NCBI GenBank assembly: GCA_021234155.1
Contig: JAJEKV010000101.1
Span: 2,833,089-2,897,088, forward strand
DNA: 64,000 nt
Origin: Isoetes taiwanensis
Taxonomy: Eukaryota; Streptophyta; Lycopodiopsida; Isoetales; Isoetaceae
Reading direction: 5' to 3'
Below, piece after piece: positions 9,804 through 20,675 of the stretch. Every line of letters starts with the position of its first letter. Position 1 is the first letter of the stretch. The notes under the pieces were generated by a model. That model was not told the origin of the DNA. It saw only the letters and a list, made by a program, of their open reading frames with translations, and ran no database searches. The translations under genes were made by a program, and so were the position numbers.

Positions 9804-10901
9804 ATGGCTGCGCCCAAATTTCCTACCCTTCAAGCTTCTGCTCCAAGGGATCCGGCTCTTTTCGAGTCTGTATCTTTTTTGACGCCCACCTTTCGTGAAG
9901 CCCTCGTTGGCCCAAATCGTGAAGTCGCGGAACGCCAAAAGCTTTATGAATTCTCGCAAATGGAACTCCTGGCCCCAAATCCAGAACAATTGAAGCAGTT
10001 CATCGCTCACATCGTCAACAGCCCGAATGGATACGCTACTGTGGTCGATGGCACCACCATTTTGCTTACCCAGCCCTTGATTTCTGAGGTATTCCGTGTT
10101 CCTTTGCAAACACCTTGTTTATCTTGGGCTGCCTTACAGGATATAGATGTCACTGAATTCGGCGCTCCTGCTTATCAAGCAAATATGCATCGCCTCACCA
10201 ATATTGCAAAGTCACATGACACTTTTGTGAAGTTTCTGTGGCGCAAATTGCTTGGGTATTCTATCAAGAACACCCACATCAATAAGCCGTTCTATAATAT
10301 GGTAATCACAACCATCTGCTCTAACCACCACATTGATTGGCCCCAGCTGTTGTTCTACCGCCTTCTTCAAGAAGTTGACCGTATTCGGGCTACCCCCTCC
10401 TCTGTTTCTGAAGTTTCAGTGGGTGGCCACCTTCAAGCCATCATCCGTCGTTACCTTCCTCCATCACCTTCTGTTTCTCATGATTCCACTCAGCAGTCCT
10501 TTCATTCCCTTCCTCAAAATCAACCAGTTGGCACTTCACGCCCTTCTTCTTCTGGTCATGTCCAGCATAACACCACGCATGTCACTGTCTCCTCTTCCTC
10601 TACAGAAACGAGGCCCTCCAGTTCTCATCATGTCTCACAAACGTCACAAACACGGCGGCCCGGGCCCCTCGCCTCCACATCCTCGCCCTTCAGTATCAAT
10701 ACCCGGCGGGATGTTCAAGTTCGCCGCTGCTCTAAAGTTACAAGAATCGAGGATGCTCTCATGAATGGGGTTCAAGCGTCCTGGAGGCCTCGGACGCCGG
10801 TTCACCGAGACCTTCCGCAGCTGCTACCACGCAAGTTCACACTCACCGGAGACCCGGCTCAAGCAAAGCACGAGGCTCTTTTACAGCCCGTGAGGATCTA
10901 A
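9804..10901 (+). CDS. additional ORF (aORF-like) of the nested element
   Basis: This 365-residue sense frame lies between the integrase remnant and the 3' LTR. The first roughly 210 residues look globular (FVKFLWRKLLGYSIKN, DWPQLLFYRLLQ). A Ser/Thr/Pro/His-rich tail follows. It recalls the unassigned proteins encoded by extra ORFs of plant Tat-lineage elements. I recognise no enzymatic motif. The reading continues, broken, in 10902-12757. Confidence 0.55.
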   Translation: MAAPKFPTLQASAPRDPALFESVSFLTPTFREALVGPNREVAERQKLYEFSQMELLAPNPEQLKQFIAHIVNSPNGYATVVDGTTILLTQPLISEVFRVPLQTPCLSWAALQDIDVTEFGAPAYQANMHRLTNIAKSHDTFVKFLWRKLLGYSIKNTHINKPFYNMVITTICSNHHIDWPQLLFYRLLQEVDRIRATPSSVSEVSVGGHLQAIIRRYLPPSPSVSHDSTQQSFHSLPQNQPVGTSRPSSSGHVQHNTTHVTVSSSSTETRPSSSHHVSQTSQTRRPGPLASTSSPFSINTRRDVQVRRCSKVTRIEDALMNGVQASWRPRTPVHRDLPQLLPRKFTLTGDPAQAKHEALLQPVRI

Positions 10902-12757
10902 AGGCTGCCCAAGATCAAAGATAGTGCGCTTGGCGATCAACAGCTCAATTGCAAACCACCATTCGGGAATTGTTGGAGCAGGTCAAGGCAAGGGAGACTC
11001 TCTTGGTTGACAAGGATAAGAACATTGCCAAGCTGGACCGCCAGATATCTGAGCTCTCGGCATTACAACACTCAAGCCCAAGACCTTACAGCGCGTGACG
11101 CTCAAATTGCCTCTTTAGAAGCACAGCTTTCCACGCTGACCTCTAAGCTCACGCCTATCCAAGATCAGCTTACGGAGGCTCGTAAAACGAAAAATTATTG
11201 ATGACGCCGAGATTGCCACGCCCTGACTCAATGTTCCCGGCAATCTTCTTCATATGCCACTTCTCGAAACGGGTTCGTGATCGGATCCGCTATACGGTAA
11301 AAAGGAGAACCGCATCCGTGACCTTGAACAACAGCTACTGACAAGCTATTTATTCACCACCGGATGAGGCCTGCACCAAACAGGAAGGCTACATTACCAT
11401 CGCCCTCAACATCTCTGTTGACTTCCCTATTCCTTCCAGTTATCTCGATTATGTGGTTGCCCGCCGCCACCTCTTTCTTCTGAAGTGGTATGCGGCTGAT
11501 GGTCCAGTTGATGTCCACCTGCGCACGGAGGATTTTCTTCGGATCTGGCCAGACCTCTCCATTGAAGACAAAGGTTTACTCTGCGCCCTTTTAGTCTTTG
11601 ACCTCATTCACCGCGGAAGATCAGGATATGATCACCTTCTGCGTTGTTCAGCCGATGGCGTACATTTTCCATGATTTCTATCTGGCTGATACACAGGATA
11701 AATTTCGAGATGGGCCACATCAGAACTTTCAGGGTGACTCAACAGTTCAATGGTTGCTTTTGGATAGCAACCCCTACCTGTCTGATCATGATAAGACACA
11801 CGCTCTTCATCAAGAGTACATGCCTGAGCTTGCTCATCATTTACCTCTATGGTGAAGTCTTTGAGTGAGATACGGAAGAATCTTGGACATCCTGAGGATC
11901 TTCCCTTTGCCCAAGTCTATATGCAAAAGACTTGGCGGTTACAATCAACTGCGTGCTCTTCTGGATAGCAAGACAGTTCCCACGGGTTGGGATAGCCCTC
12001 CTGTATACTCTCAGCTCCCTGCTTCTGCTTGGGACCATTGGTGCAAAGCTCTTGATCCCGACCTTGTCCATGACTTCGAGGAGCGGGCTCGGCCACCCCA
12101 CGGGCATGGCCCCCTCTCCATATGCTTCCCTGGGTGTCCCTCCACGCCCTCGGTTCCTCACCTCTGATTGACGTCTCCCCTTTTGGACCAAGGTCATGGA
12201 TGGCCACGCTGGATCGACTCCGCCTCAGATCTCGACGGATCTCCGGTGGGATCCCAGATTTGTCAGACGTTCAAATTGGGAGGATAATGCCACCTTGGAC
12301 ACTACTGAAACTTGGATCTATATTGCAAACGAGCGTGGTTGGCAATGACCCGCTGATGCTATTCATGGCCTCGACACCTTCTTGCAGAATGCTGCCACCT
12401 CACCAGACCCTTCAGTACACCGTCAGGCTGGTTTCTGTGCTGCTCTCAAATGCATCCTGGTCAGCTCCTTAAATCGGCAGCGTCCCATCTTTTATCGCAA
12501 CCCGGACGTAAGCGTCGATTGCCTTCGTCTGACACTGCCTACTCATGGAGTGTCAGTTTGTTTCTTCTGAAGCCCATGCTGCCCTTGAAGACATGGTGCA
12601 CTCTCATTTCCTCCTTGATGCTGATCCTGCCCTTGGGATCAACACTCCTGCTGCTCTTCAAATCCGTCCCGGATCTCATAGGCACTTTACCATAATGGTG
12701 CCCGGCCCTCATTCCCCGCGGAGGATCACTTTCGACATCACGGTTTCCGCCCTCTAA
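10902..12757 (+). pseudogene. broken continuation of the extra ORF: coiled coil and C-terminal remnants
   Basis: Coding-like pieces alternate between frames. A heptad-rich segment lies at 11007-11201 (ARDAQIASLEAQLSTLTSKL). Globular pieces occur at 11453-11674 and 11865-12167, and a final piece at 12545-12757 ends just before the polypurine tract. Frameshifts and stops interrupt it throughout, so it is a decayed larger protein whose function I cannot assign. Confidence 0.45.
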
Positions 12758-12792
12758 ACACTTCCTCCTTTTCTTCAGACTGAGTGTCGTTT

Positions 12793-12804
12793 GGTAGAGG
12801 GGAG
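12793..12804 (+). other. polypurine tract before the 3' LTR
   Basis: GGTAGAGGGGAG directly precedes the 3' LTR start at 12805, the expected place for the plus-strand primer of an LTR element. Confidence 0.7.
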
Positions 12805-13390
12805 TGTTAGTCATGTGCCTCCTGGTACAGGACTATTCATGCATACGACGGACCAGGTCAGGTCCAAGGATCCACAGTCAGGCACGGGTCAGTCGTCAAA
12901 AGCCCAAATAGAAGACCAGAAGCCGGACCCACGATCAAAGCCCGGGTCTGCTATCAAGAGCCCGCTCGGCACAAGTGGCCCGTCACACCGCGTCGGCGTC
13001 CAGCGTGATTTCAGGCTTTTCAAGAGGCACCGCCAGCATTCCTGCAAATCAGGCCTCCTTCCAGGAGTCGGCACCGAAATCAGTCAGAGTGTCTATATTG
13101 GGCCAAAGGCCATTGTACTATATATATGAGTAGAGCTAGCACATGAGTTTTTTAGATGAGTTTTGAGTCTTGTCTCACTTCAGTTTTCTCTCGGTTTCGA
13201 GAACTCATGTTTCATCATCATTGATATCAAGGAAGCTTATCATTGTTGTCTCATTGTTCTTTGTTTTCTTTCCCCTTTTCTTTGTTTTCTTGCAAATCCC
13301 GCGTGACATAGTCCCCGGATCCTCCTGTTAGATCTAAGGGTCCTCACAGAGGGCTGTCTTGCAGGAGTTCCCGAACCCAGACCCCAAACA
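12805..13390 (+). repeat. 3' LTR of the nested element (586 bp)
   Basis: It begins TGTTAGTCATG and ends CCCCAAACA, followed by the duplicated target GTAGG (13391-13395). It is slightly longer than the 5' LTR because of indels clustered in its first 220 bp. The TATA-like run is at about 13119-13127. Confidence 0.92.
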
Positions 13391-13395
13391 GTAGG

Positions 13396-13870
13396 CTGAA
13401 AAATCATCTTGAAAGATCTGGAGAAAAGGTTTTTCCTTCATATAGTCTTGAAAGACAGAGAGCATGATGCGCTGAAAGATTGAAAGAGAGTTTGATAGAC
13501 CAAAAGGGACTACCTTGTAGGCAAAAGTGCCCCACGGGGTGGTGAAGGTAGTTTTCAGTTGATCTTCTTTCTTGATAGAAATTTGATTGTACCCAGAGAA
13601 ACTATCCATGAAAGAGTACATCTCATGACCAGCAACTTCTTCAAGAACCTGGTCTGTGAAGGGAAGCGGAAAGTGATCACGCTCCGTAGCTTGATTGAGT
13701 TTTCTGTAGTCCACGCAAACGCGGATCTTACCATTGTGTTTGAGAGCTATGACGATGGGGCTCACCCATTCCAAGTGTTTGACCTCATAAATCAGGCCAG
13801 CAGCTAAGAGTTTGTCAATTTCGGCCTTGATGCGGTCACGGTAATTTGGGTTGAGCCTGTACTATCGTTG
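13396..13870 (-). pseudogene. gypsy reverse transcriptase, N-terminal part
   Basis: Minus-strand RT blocks are clear: VSPIVIALKHNGKIRVCVDY, KLNQAT, DHFPLPF, FMDSFSGYNQI, WGTFAYKVVPFGL and the catalytic FQDD. The frame is then broken by the nested element. In-frame stops just upstream (around 13858-13873) separate it from the protease frame. The remaining RT resumes at 6361 on the other side of the insertion. Confidence 0.9.
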
Positions 13871-14992
13871 CTAGATTGGGCGTGCATCAGGCTTGGTAGG
13901 AATGGTGAGTTCCCCCAACTCTGTTTTGATACCTCGAAGGTCTTTGTAACTCCAAGCAAAAATATGTTTGAACTTCTTGAACAGCGTCACCGCGCGTGCT
14001 CTATAGGTGGATGGAAGATGAGCAGCTAATCGGACCGTTTGATTGTTACCAATGTCGACGATTTCCACTTCTGGAGTTTGAATATGAGGAACGACCTCCG
14101 TGTCCTTAACCTGATGAGCAGGAGGTTGAAGCATGATAGGAGGAGCAGTATTTTGAGTAGTGAAGAAAAAAGGCTGCTGAGTGTCATCAAGCAAGGGTTG
14201 CTTCATGACGTCATTAACATCAACAGTCTCCGAAGAAGGGGTACTGTCTGAAAAATGATCAAGACGTTGAATGCAGTTGCAGGAAGCCAGGTATGGGTCC
14301 AAAAGAGCAGCCACAGCCTGGTCCTGATCCAGCATCATCTCCCCCCAAGGATCAGCGTACTCCGGGTAGGAGGAAAGAGGCAGACCCGCGGGTGGAGCTT
14401 GAACATGATAAATATTTTGTGCTTCCTCCGAGTCAGTGTCTGAGATGGAAGGTTCTGCATTCTCGACAGAGATCAATTTGCCAGTTTCCAGATCCATTGT
14501 GGCATTGAGATGTCCATCAGTGATAACAAGTTGGTCCGTGGCCCAGTAATGAATACTCTTAGCCTGGCGGAGAAAAGGTCGTCCAACCAGCATTTCATAA
14601 TCACCAGGATCTTCTCCAGCTTTCCAAACACCAAATTCCAATGGGAATTTGAGATCACCAATGCTGATATGGAGAAGAGGGGTGACACCTTGAGGGCGCG
14701 TGATATGGCCATTTGCCAACTTGATGTCATAAGGAGCACGGTATAATTGTTTGATACCCAATTGCTTCCGGAGTTTATCAGTAATAAGATTGACGGAACT
14801 ACCACCATCAATTTGGACATGATTGATGTGCTGATTGCCCACCGTGGCGTGCACCGTGGGTGTTGAGGTCGCAACAGCTCCAACCAGAACCGTGGGAAGA
14901 GGTAACTGATCTTTGAGAGCCGGACAGAGTTTCAAAATGGTGGCCAGGCTCAAAGGAATCTTGATCTTGGCGAGTTCTTCCTGAAGTTCCAA
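13871..14992 (-). pseudogene. gypsy aspartic protease region and spacer to RT
   Basis: The frame holds a retropepsin-type core, VQIDGGSSVNLI near residues 60-70, with partner block EMLVGRPFL near residue 134. An acidic linker follows up to the RT. The catalytic loop is DGG, as in several plant gypsy proteases. The frame closes at a TAG where RT coding would continue, with further stops soon after, so Pol expression from this copy is blocked. Confidence 0.8.
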
Positions 14993-15645
14993 AGGAACAT
15001 CGCAGGGTCCAGTGGAGCTAGAGTCTGTAGTAAAGAAGCGGAGACTTCTTTGAGAAGCTCTACCTCAGCAGCAATATTTGGATACGGTTGAGAGCATGTG
15101 CCAGTAGATGATGACGGCGCTGTCTGACGCTGCTGAGCTCTGGTGGTCGCGTGAACATTTGCCAGTGTGCGACCTTTCGCAGCCTGCATGAGTTTCAGAA
15201 TACTTTGTCTCACTTTAGGCATGACGTGAGGCATGAGTTTGTCAAGATCAGGCACGAAGTGAACTTTTTTATCATCGTCATGAGGGACTGTTTCCACAGC
15301 AAAAGCAAGTTGCGTATCGTGAGGAATGATAGTCAAAGGGCGTGAAGCCCGTGTGTGACGTGAGACGAGATCAACCCAATTTGACTGCTATACTGGAGGG
15401 TTCAGTGCCTGATAAATCTCCTCTTGGGCTTGCTGATCCATGGGATTGGAGGTAGTTGCAGCTTGCTGAGGTCGCTGTTGTTGAGGCGGCCGTGGTGGCT
15501 TCCTCAAAACAGGACGGGGGCCTTGTTTACCGTTGGCCACCCAGAGTTGATAAGCCTGAGACGTACTGAAGCTGGTTGATTTGAACCTGGAAGTTGGACT
15601 TGAACTTAAGGAAGTTGAGGACACGCCGTGGTGGTGTGACCCCAT
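14950..15645 (-). pseudogene. gag-protease connecting region
   Basis: Frames 15336-14950 and 15645-15388 lie between the zinc knuckles of gag and the protease. They carry low-complexity Gln/Pro sequence and an unremarkable linker. They are separated by frameshifts and have no motif I recognise. Confidence 0.5.
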
Positions 15646-16996
15646 TCATGACAATGATAACATTGAGCCTTGGAAGGATCAAAGGGAGGACGGTTGCCTT
15701 GTCCCCGTGGCTACTGAGTTTGCTGCGTTTGTTTATACTGCTGCGGTTGTTGAATTTGATATTGCTAAGGCTGATATGATTGTTGTTGTTGAGGCGTGGT
15801 CTGGACTTGAAAAACCATTTTGTTCCTGAAGGGTGTAGGATGAGAACGAGTGCATTCCTCCGTGGCGTGATTACACATATTGCACCTTTTGCAGTGAGGA
15901 GGTCCATTGGAGGAGTTGCATTCATTTGCCAGATGGCCTGGGTGTTTACAAATATGACACCAGATCTGTGAGTGTTGTGGATTTGTTTGCTGAGGTTGAA
16001 CAGAATTCTGTGGAACCATGACGGGCGGCATGAAAGGGAGTTCCGTGAGAGCAACACCTCTAGAAGAAACATTGACCGAGTGATTGACCAATTCAATGGC
16101 CTGCTCCAAAGACTTTGGACGCAGGTATTCTGTCATGAGTCGAATGGCAGGAGGAAGGCCCTGCAGAAACCAGACAAGAATCTGGCTTTGCGTGGGGTAC
16201 TCCTGAAGTTTGCTGATCAGGATGTGAAGACGATCCGCAAAGTCCCTTGCTGACTCCGTGGGCTCTTGCTGAAGGTCATTGAGTTGCTTGAGAAGAAGTT
16301 GATCATCATCGGTGGTACCATAATGAGAAAGGAATGCGGTTTTCATTTCATTCCAACTTTGTTTCCAGTGACTTTTGTTGGCCATTAACCACTGATGAGG
16401 GGCGCCTCTGAGCGTGGTCGAAAAGATGTGAAATTTGAGTTGTGGTTGCGCATGACCATTCAGAATGGCCAAGGCTTCAAATTCCTCCATGTGGGCTTGA
16501 GCACTCTGATCCAGAGGTTTGCCTTTAGTGTTGCCAAAAGTGGGATAAGTCAGCTTCAAATTATGAGTGGGAGATGAAGGTGGAATGTGAGCATAGACGG
16601 GTGGATTTGGTGGAGGATATGCAGAAGCATAGAGAGGTGGAACAGCCTGGGACTGAGAGCAAGGGGTTGGAACTGAAAAACCCGGTGGTCCATAGAAAGT
16701 AGCATCAGGTGGGGAAGGGTCATGAGAGCCCTCCCCATTAGGCTTGAGATCGGTGGTTTGGTAAACAGGAAGGGCGTGCTGAAAGGATGGAAAAGACTAA
16801 AATTCGTGAACGTGGGGAGGGCCAAAGGACACTTGATGGTAGCCCATCCCACCAGGAGGTGAAGAAGGTTGCGACGGCTGAGGGGTGTGGCCGGAAGGTA
16901 TATGAATGTGGGTGTGTCAGGAGTCTGGAAATAGTGAGGCGTGGGCTGAACAGGTGTATGTTGTGGGGATTGAGGTTGAGAGCAATGCCTGCACAT
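15646..16996 (-). pseudogene. gypsy gag with three CCHC zinc knuckles, 5' truncated
   Basis: The gag core runs from about 16559 to 15765, with the HMEEFEAL and ESARDFADRLH blocks shared with the nested copy. Three Cys-x2-Cys-x4-His-x4-Cys knuckles follow: CHICKHPGHLANEC, CKRCNMCNHATEEC and CYHCHEWGHTTTAC (the last near 15640, in a shifted frame). The Pro-rich N-terminal part begins at about 16996 with RHCSQPQSP, which corresponds to about residue 68 of the nested gag. The true gag start and 5' LTR are therefore missing. Confidence 0.8.
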
Positions 16997-16999
16997 AGG

Positions 17000-18763
17000 G
17001 GAACCATGCCCAAACTTGCAATGAGACCATCATCCATCACTTTATGGAGCAGCTGTGAGAGTCCCTCGACTACAATAGTGAAGAGAAACGGGGCAAGCAG
17101 CCTAATGCTTCTTTTCACTGTGAAGAACTGTGACGGATGCACTTGAAAAAGCACTGCTGCTTTAGCAGACATCAATAGCTTCTAGACAATAGAGGATAAA
17201 GAAGGAACAAAACCTAGCCTGTCCAAAATATGACGGAGGAATGAGGAGGAATGACCAGGAGATACTATCATAAGTTTCATAAATCCAATTTGAGGTACAC
17301 TACCTGACCAGTTTTCCTTGCCTAATATATGCCCTCATACGCTATAGCTACGTTATCCAAAATATGTCTGCCAAGCAAAAAACCAGTTTGTTCTTCATCA
17401 ATTGAGATGGCCAAAAATCTTCTTCAGCTTCCTTAGGGGTAAGGGCAATAAGACCTGTGTTAAATATGCTTGAACATCCACATATGCTCGAATATAGATA
17501 ACACTGTAACAGATCTTGATATGCTTGCCACATAAGCTTGAACATCCACTCCCAACTAGACTGAAAGAAAATGGGTATACCATCCATGTCTGGGCACTTT
17601 GTCTTAGCCATCAAGAATATCGCAGACTCCAAATCTACTTCGTGAGAGGAGCCTCGAGTTCCTGACATTGCATAGGAGAAATAATAGGCGAAACTTTTGA
17701 AAGTACAACATCCATTGCCTCCTCTTGGAAAGGAAGTGTTTTCCTCTGAAAATGGAGATGAAGTAGGAGACAAGAAACTGCTTTACTTGCTCAGGAGCGG
17801 AAATGGGTCCATTCCTCTCTCCGAATAGAAGTGAGAGTTGAGCTTTGACATTGCAACCAGGCGGATGAGAAAATGGACTTCGTGCACCTATCACCTTCCC
17901 TCAGCCACGAAAGGCCTGCTTTCACTTTGTCTGCTTTGATACTTTTGGACTCAAGTTCACCGATCTCTCTGACCAACTCGTCTTCCCTGGCATGAGGATC
18001 TCCCTGATTCTAACATGTTCGAGGTCACTGTATTTCTGGCTCAGAAGGCATCATTCCCGCTACAGAAGTCCCTACCCCACTGCTTGGAGAAAGTTTTAAG
18101 ACTTGCGAGCGCATTCATAAGTCTCCTCATTGGACTCGGATCAAGGGGCAGTGGACTCATACACCTGACGATACTCAGCCAGGAAATCCTGGTTCATTAA
18201 GTGCTGAACATTCAGTTTGAACACAATCTTACTAAGAGCCCGAGACGAGAGATCCATTGAACTAATAATCTGAGGATGATGGTTAGAGACAATCTGAAAA
18301 ATATGGTTCTTCTGATGCAATCCATGTAGTGCATGTCGAACGTGCATGTTAGCATAGCACCTATCATGCCTAAGCAGCACGTGCGCCCCCCTGAGCGCCA
18401 TTGCACTAAGTGAAGGCCTGACCGTTTGCAATCTCCAAAAAGCCATGTTCAAACAAGAACTTATCCCATTGCTCCTCCTCAAAACTTGAAATGGTCTCAC
18501 CACCACCAAGCCTGTCAACATTGTCCTCAACCATGTTGAAGTCTCCCAAAAGCAGCCATGTTGTATCATCACCCATTTTTTCATTTATTCCTCAAAGTAG
18601 CACACATGGCCACTTGCTGCCTAGGCACATTGGAAGCATAAACATTTATGATGTTCCACGCCTTCTCATCCTGCTTCCACTTGATGGCCGACCACCTGTC
18701 CCACTTATCCTTTGTAGTAAAGATCACTTTAGTGTCCAACCACCATGAAATGAAGGACCTCAT
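17000..18763 (-). pseudogene. L1-like LINE: endonuclease and RT fragments
   Basis: Read on the minus strand, the endonuclease part comes first (WNIINVYASN at about 18650, LLLGDFNMVE at about 18540). The pre-RT block follows (LSWLREGDRCTKSIF, about 17900), then RT blocks (KTKCPDMDGIP at about 17600, INTGLIAL-like at about 17460, APFLFTIVVEGLSQLLH at about 17080). Frames shift repeatedly and stops are frequent. At about 17000 the RT ends abruptly against gypsy gag, before its catalytic YADD block. Confidence 0.8.
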
Positions 18764-20600
18764 CCTGTATCTGTTTTTCCGTCCATTATCCTTGTTGGGA
18801 TGGTGGCTGCTTCATTGGAACTGCTTGATGGGTCAATTGTGATCCTTTTCTTTTTTGTCATTGCCTTGGTGCTTACACTCTTTTCTTTATTGTGGGAATG
18901 TCCGCATCGTTGTCAAGCCAAGATCTAGTGTGGGCCATCTTCTCCCAAATTCAAATTCAGAAGCAAAGACATGCTCTGCATTGAATAATCTAGACATCTG
19001 TTTGGCCTCAGCCTAGTTTTGGGCCCACCATAGTTAGAAGTTAGTAGTTAGCTAACGCCTAACGTATAATAATGTCTAACTAGCTATTCTCAAACATACT
19101 AACGCTGTTAGTTTTAGCACAAAAAAATAAATAAATCAGATTTTGCAAATTTACTATATCAACTAGACTAATTTCGGCACGTAAATTACGAATTTGCAAT
19201 AAAAACAACTAAAATTATACTCTATCTTATTCGAATCACAGTTGTAATGTTAATATAAACCTGTCACAGTTGCAATTTGGAACAAAAACCATACACTTAG
19301 TTCATTCTTAAAAGTAAAACATAATTGTCAAGTTCATTCTTAAGCATGCAATAGCTTATGGCATGCATGTCATTATAACGCAAGACCTCCAATCATTATA
19401 AACGTAATCCAAATGGTCTGATCTGATACAAGCTGATACATGCTACAAAATGGCTAGCATCCATATTAAGATGTAGAGAATATGACTTGATCAATGCAAA
19501 ATTTCGTAAATTAGAGTAGGGAATTCTGCAATCCAGCTTGACGAGGATGAGGTCTCGCAGGCTATGATGCAAAATCTGGCCAAAGCTGCAGAGTTGTTCT
19601 ATAGCGATCAAATCAAGAAGGGAAGAAAGAACTAGAAGATTTCTTCAAAAATCTGGATGCAAGCAAATGGCGATGGTAAGATGATTGTCAAGGAGCTGAG
19701 AACACCCGGCCAACATGAAATTGTATGAGCATTCAGTTATCAGTTCTTCGTAATATCTGTTTTATCGGTTCTTTATCCGAATCAATGGCATTGGCTTGGC
19801 AGCAACATAATGATTGACAATCGAACAAAGAGACAACAAAAAACCCTTACCTCTATTTTGAGATAGTCTGAGACGAATCAAATCAATAGAACTAAGAAGG
19901 ATAACAGAGACTTCCATAGCTCTTCCACGATGTTGGGCAGGATTCGCCCCTCTGGCCGCCAAAACAACCACACCACAATCTTCGGGAGGGAAAACCAACA
20001 CAGGGTTTTTTTTTATTTTTTATTTTTTAATTATAAATGGACATCTGTAAAATCTGGGCAAAACTAACCTTGTTAGTATTAGGTTAACATTTAGTAAGTT
20101 ATTTTTAACGCGTTATGTTCTAACCATGGCCAACACACAATTTGGAGTTCTAAATAATGGTCAAGACCTCCAGAAAGGTTTGAAGGGCACAATTCAAGCC
20201 TTTGTGCAAAGCAATAAATGCAAACGTAATGACATACACGACAAAAAATTGACTATGCTAGAAACTGGCACGGCCAAATCAGGAGTTATTTTTCTCGCAC
20301 AGCACATGTCTTTAAACCACTAGCCTACTTGTTTCAAGACGATTTTGACAAAGAATCCCACGATTTTGGTTTTGGCAGTATATGATCTTGAATTTGATGT
20401 ATCTGATCCACCAAATCCAACTATTATAGACAATTAAATAGACACAAGACCTATGGCAACGGAATATAACAAGAGCAGACAAAATCTCTCAACTCAATAT
20501 TCAAAATTTATAAAAGATATAATAAGAATTTATGGCATCATGACAAAGCTGTGCAAGCTATCCCCTTGCAATCGGCCTGTGTGTTCTTGTGATCTGATTC
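18764..20600. other. AT-rich intergenic sequence, possible remnant of a TIR element
   Basis: No credible gene is seen. GTTAG-type words cluster at both sides (19031-19080 and about 20070-20130) in partly inverted order. This could be the worn ends of a roughly 1.1-kb element, but I cannot align them well. Confidence 0.25.
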
Positions 20601-20605
20601 CCCCT

Positions 20606-20675
20606 TATAGAATAGAATAGAATAGAATAGAATAGAATAGAATAGAATAGAATAGAATAGAATAGAATAGAATAG
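20606..20675. repeat. (AATAG)n microsatellite, about 13 copies
   Basis: AATAG is repeated perfectly from 20611 to 20675, with one imperfect unit before it. It follows directly on the 3' end of the minus-strand LINE, so it is probably that element's simple-sequence tail. Confidence 0.95.

Larger units (their letters stand above)
6367..13390 (+). mobile_element. nested non-autonomous LTR retrotransposon, 7.0 kb, plus strand
   Basis: LTRs at 6367-6946 and 12805-13390 begin TGTTAG and end CCAAACA. They are flanked by GTAGG on both sides and sit inside the RT of an older minus-strand gypsy element. Inside are a gag of the same family, then a short integrase remnant, then about 3.9 kb of other sequence with extra reading frames. 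Protease, RT, RNase H and most of integrase are absent, so movement would have required proteins from a relative. The extra frames recall the additional ORFs known from Tat/Ogre-type elements. Confidence 0.92.
4435..16995 (-). mobile_element. Ty3/gypsy LTR retrotransposon, interrupted and truncated
   Basis: The element reads minus strand in the order gag (16996-15388), protease (14992-13871), RT (13870-13396, resuming at 6361), RNase H and integrase (to 4435). The plus-strand element 6367-13390 is inserted in the RT, and piggyBac interrupts the integrase. Neither LTR is in the window. The 5' side joins LINE sequence abruptly at about 16995-17010, with the start of gag missing, so the element was truncated or rearranged. 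Its gag and integrase are close relatives of those in the inserted element, so both belong to one family. Confidence 0.85.

Noticed and set aside
15527-16096. Minus-strand 189-residue frame in the gag region
   Set aside because: The gag core and zinc knuckles are read in other frames; this is mostly a shadow, with only its knuckle-containing neighbour relevant.
18764-20130. TIR element around 19030-20130
   Set aside because: Only short GTTAG-type words pair; no convincing inverted ends or target duplication.
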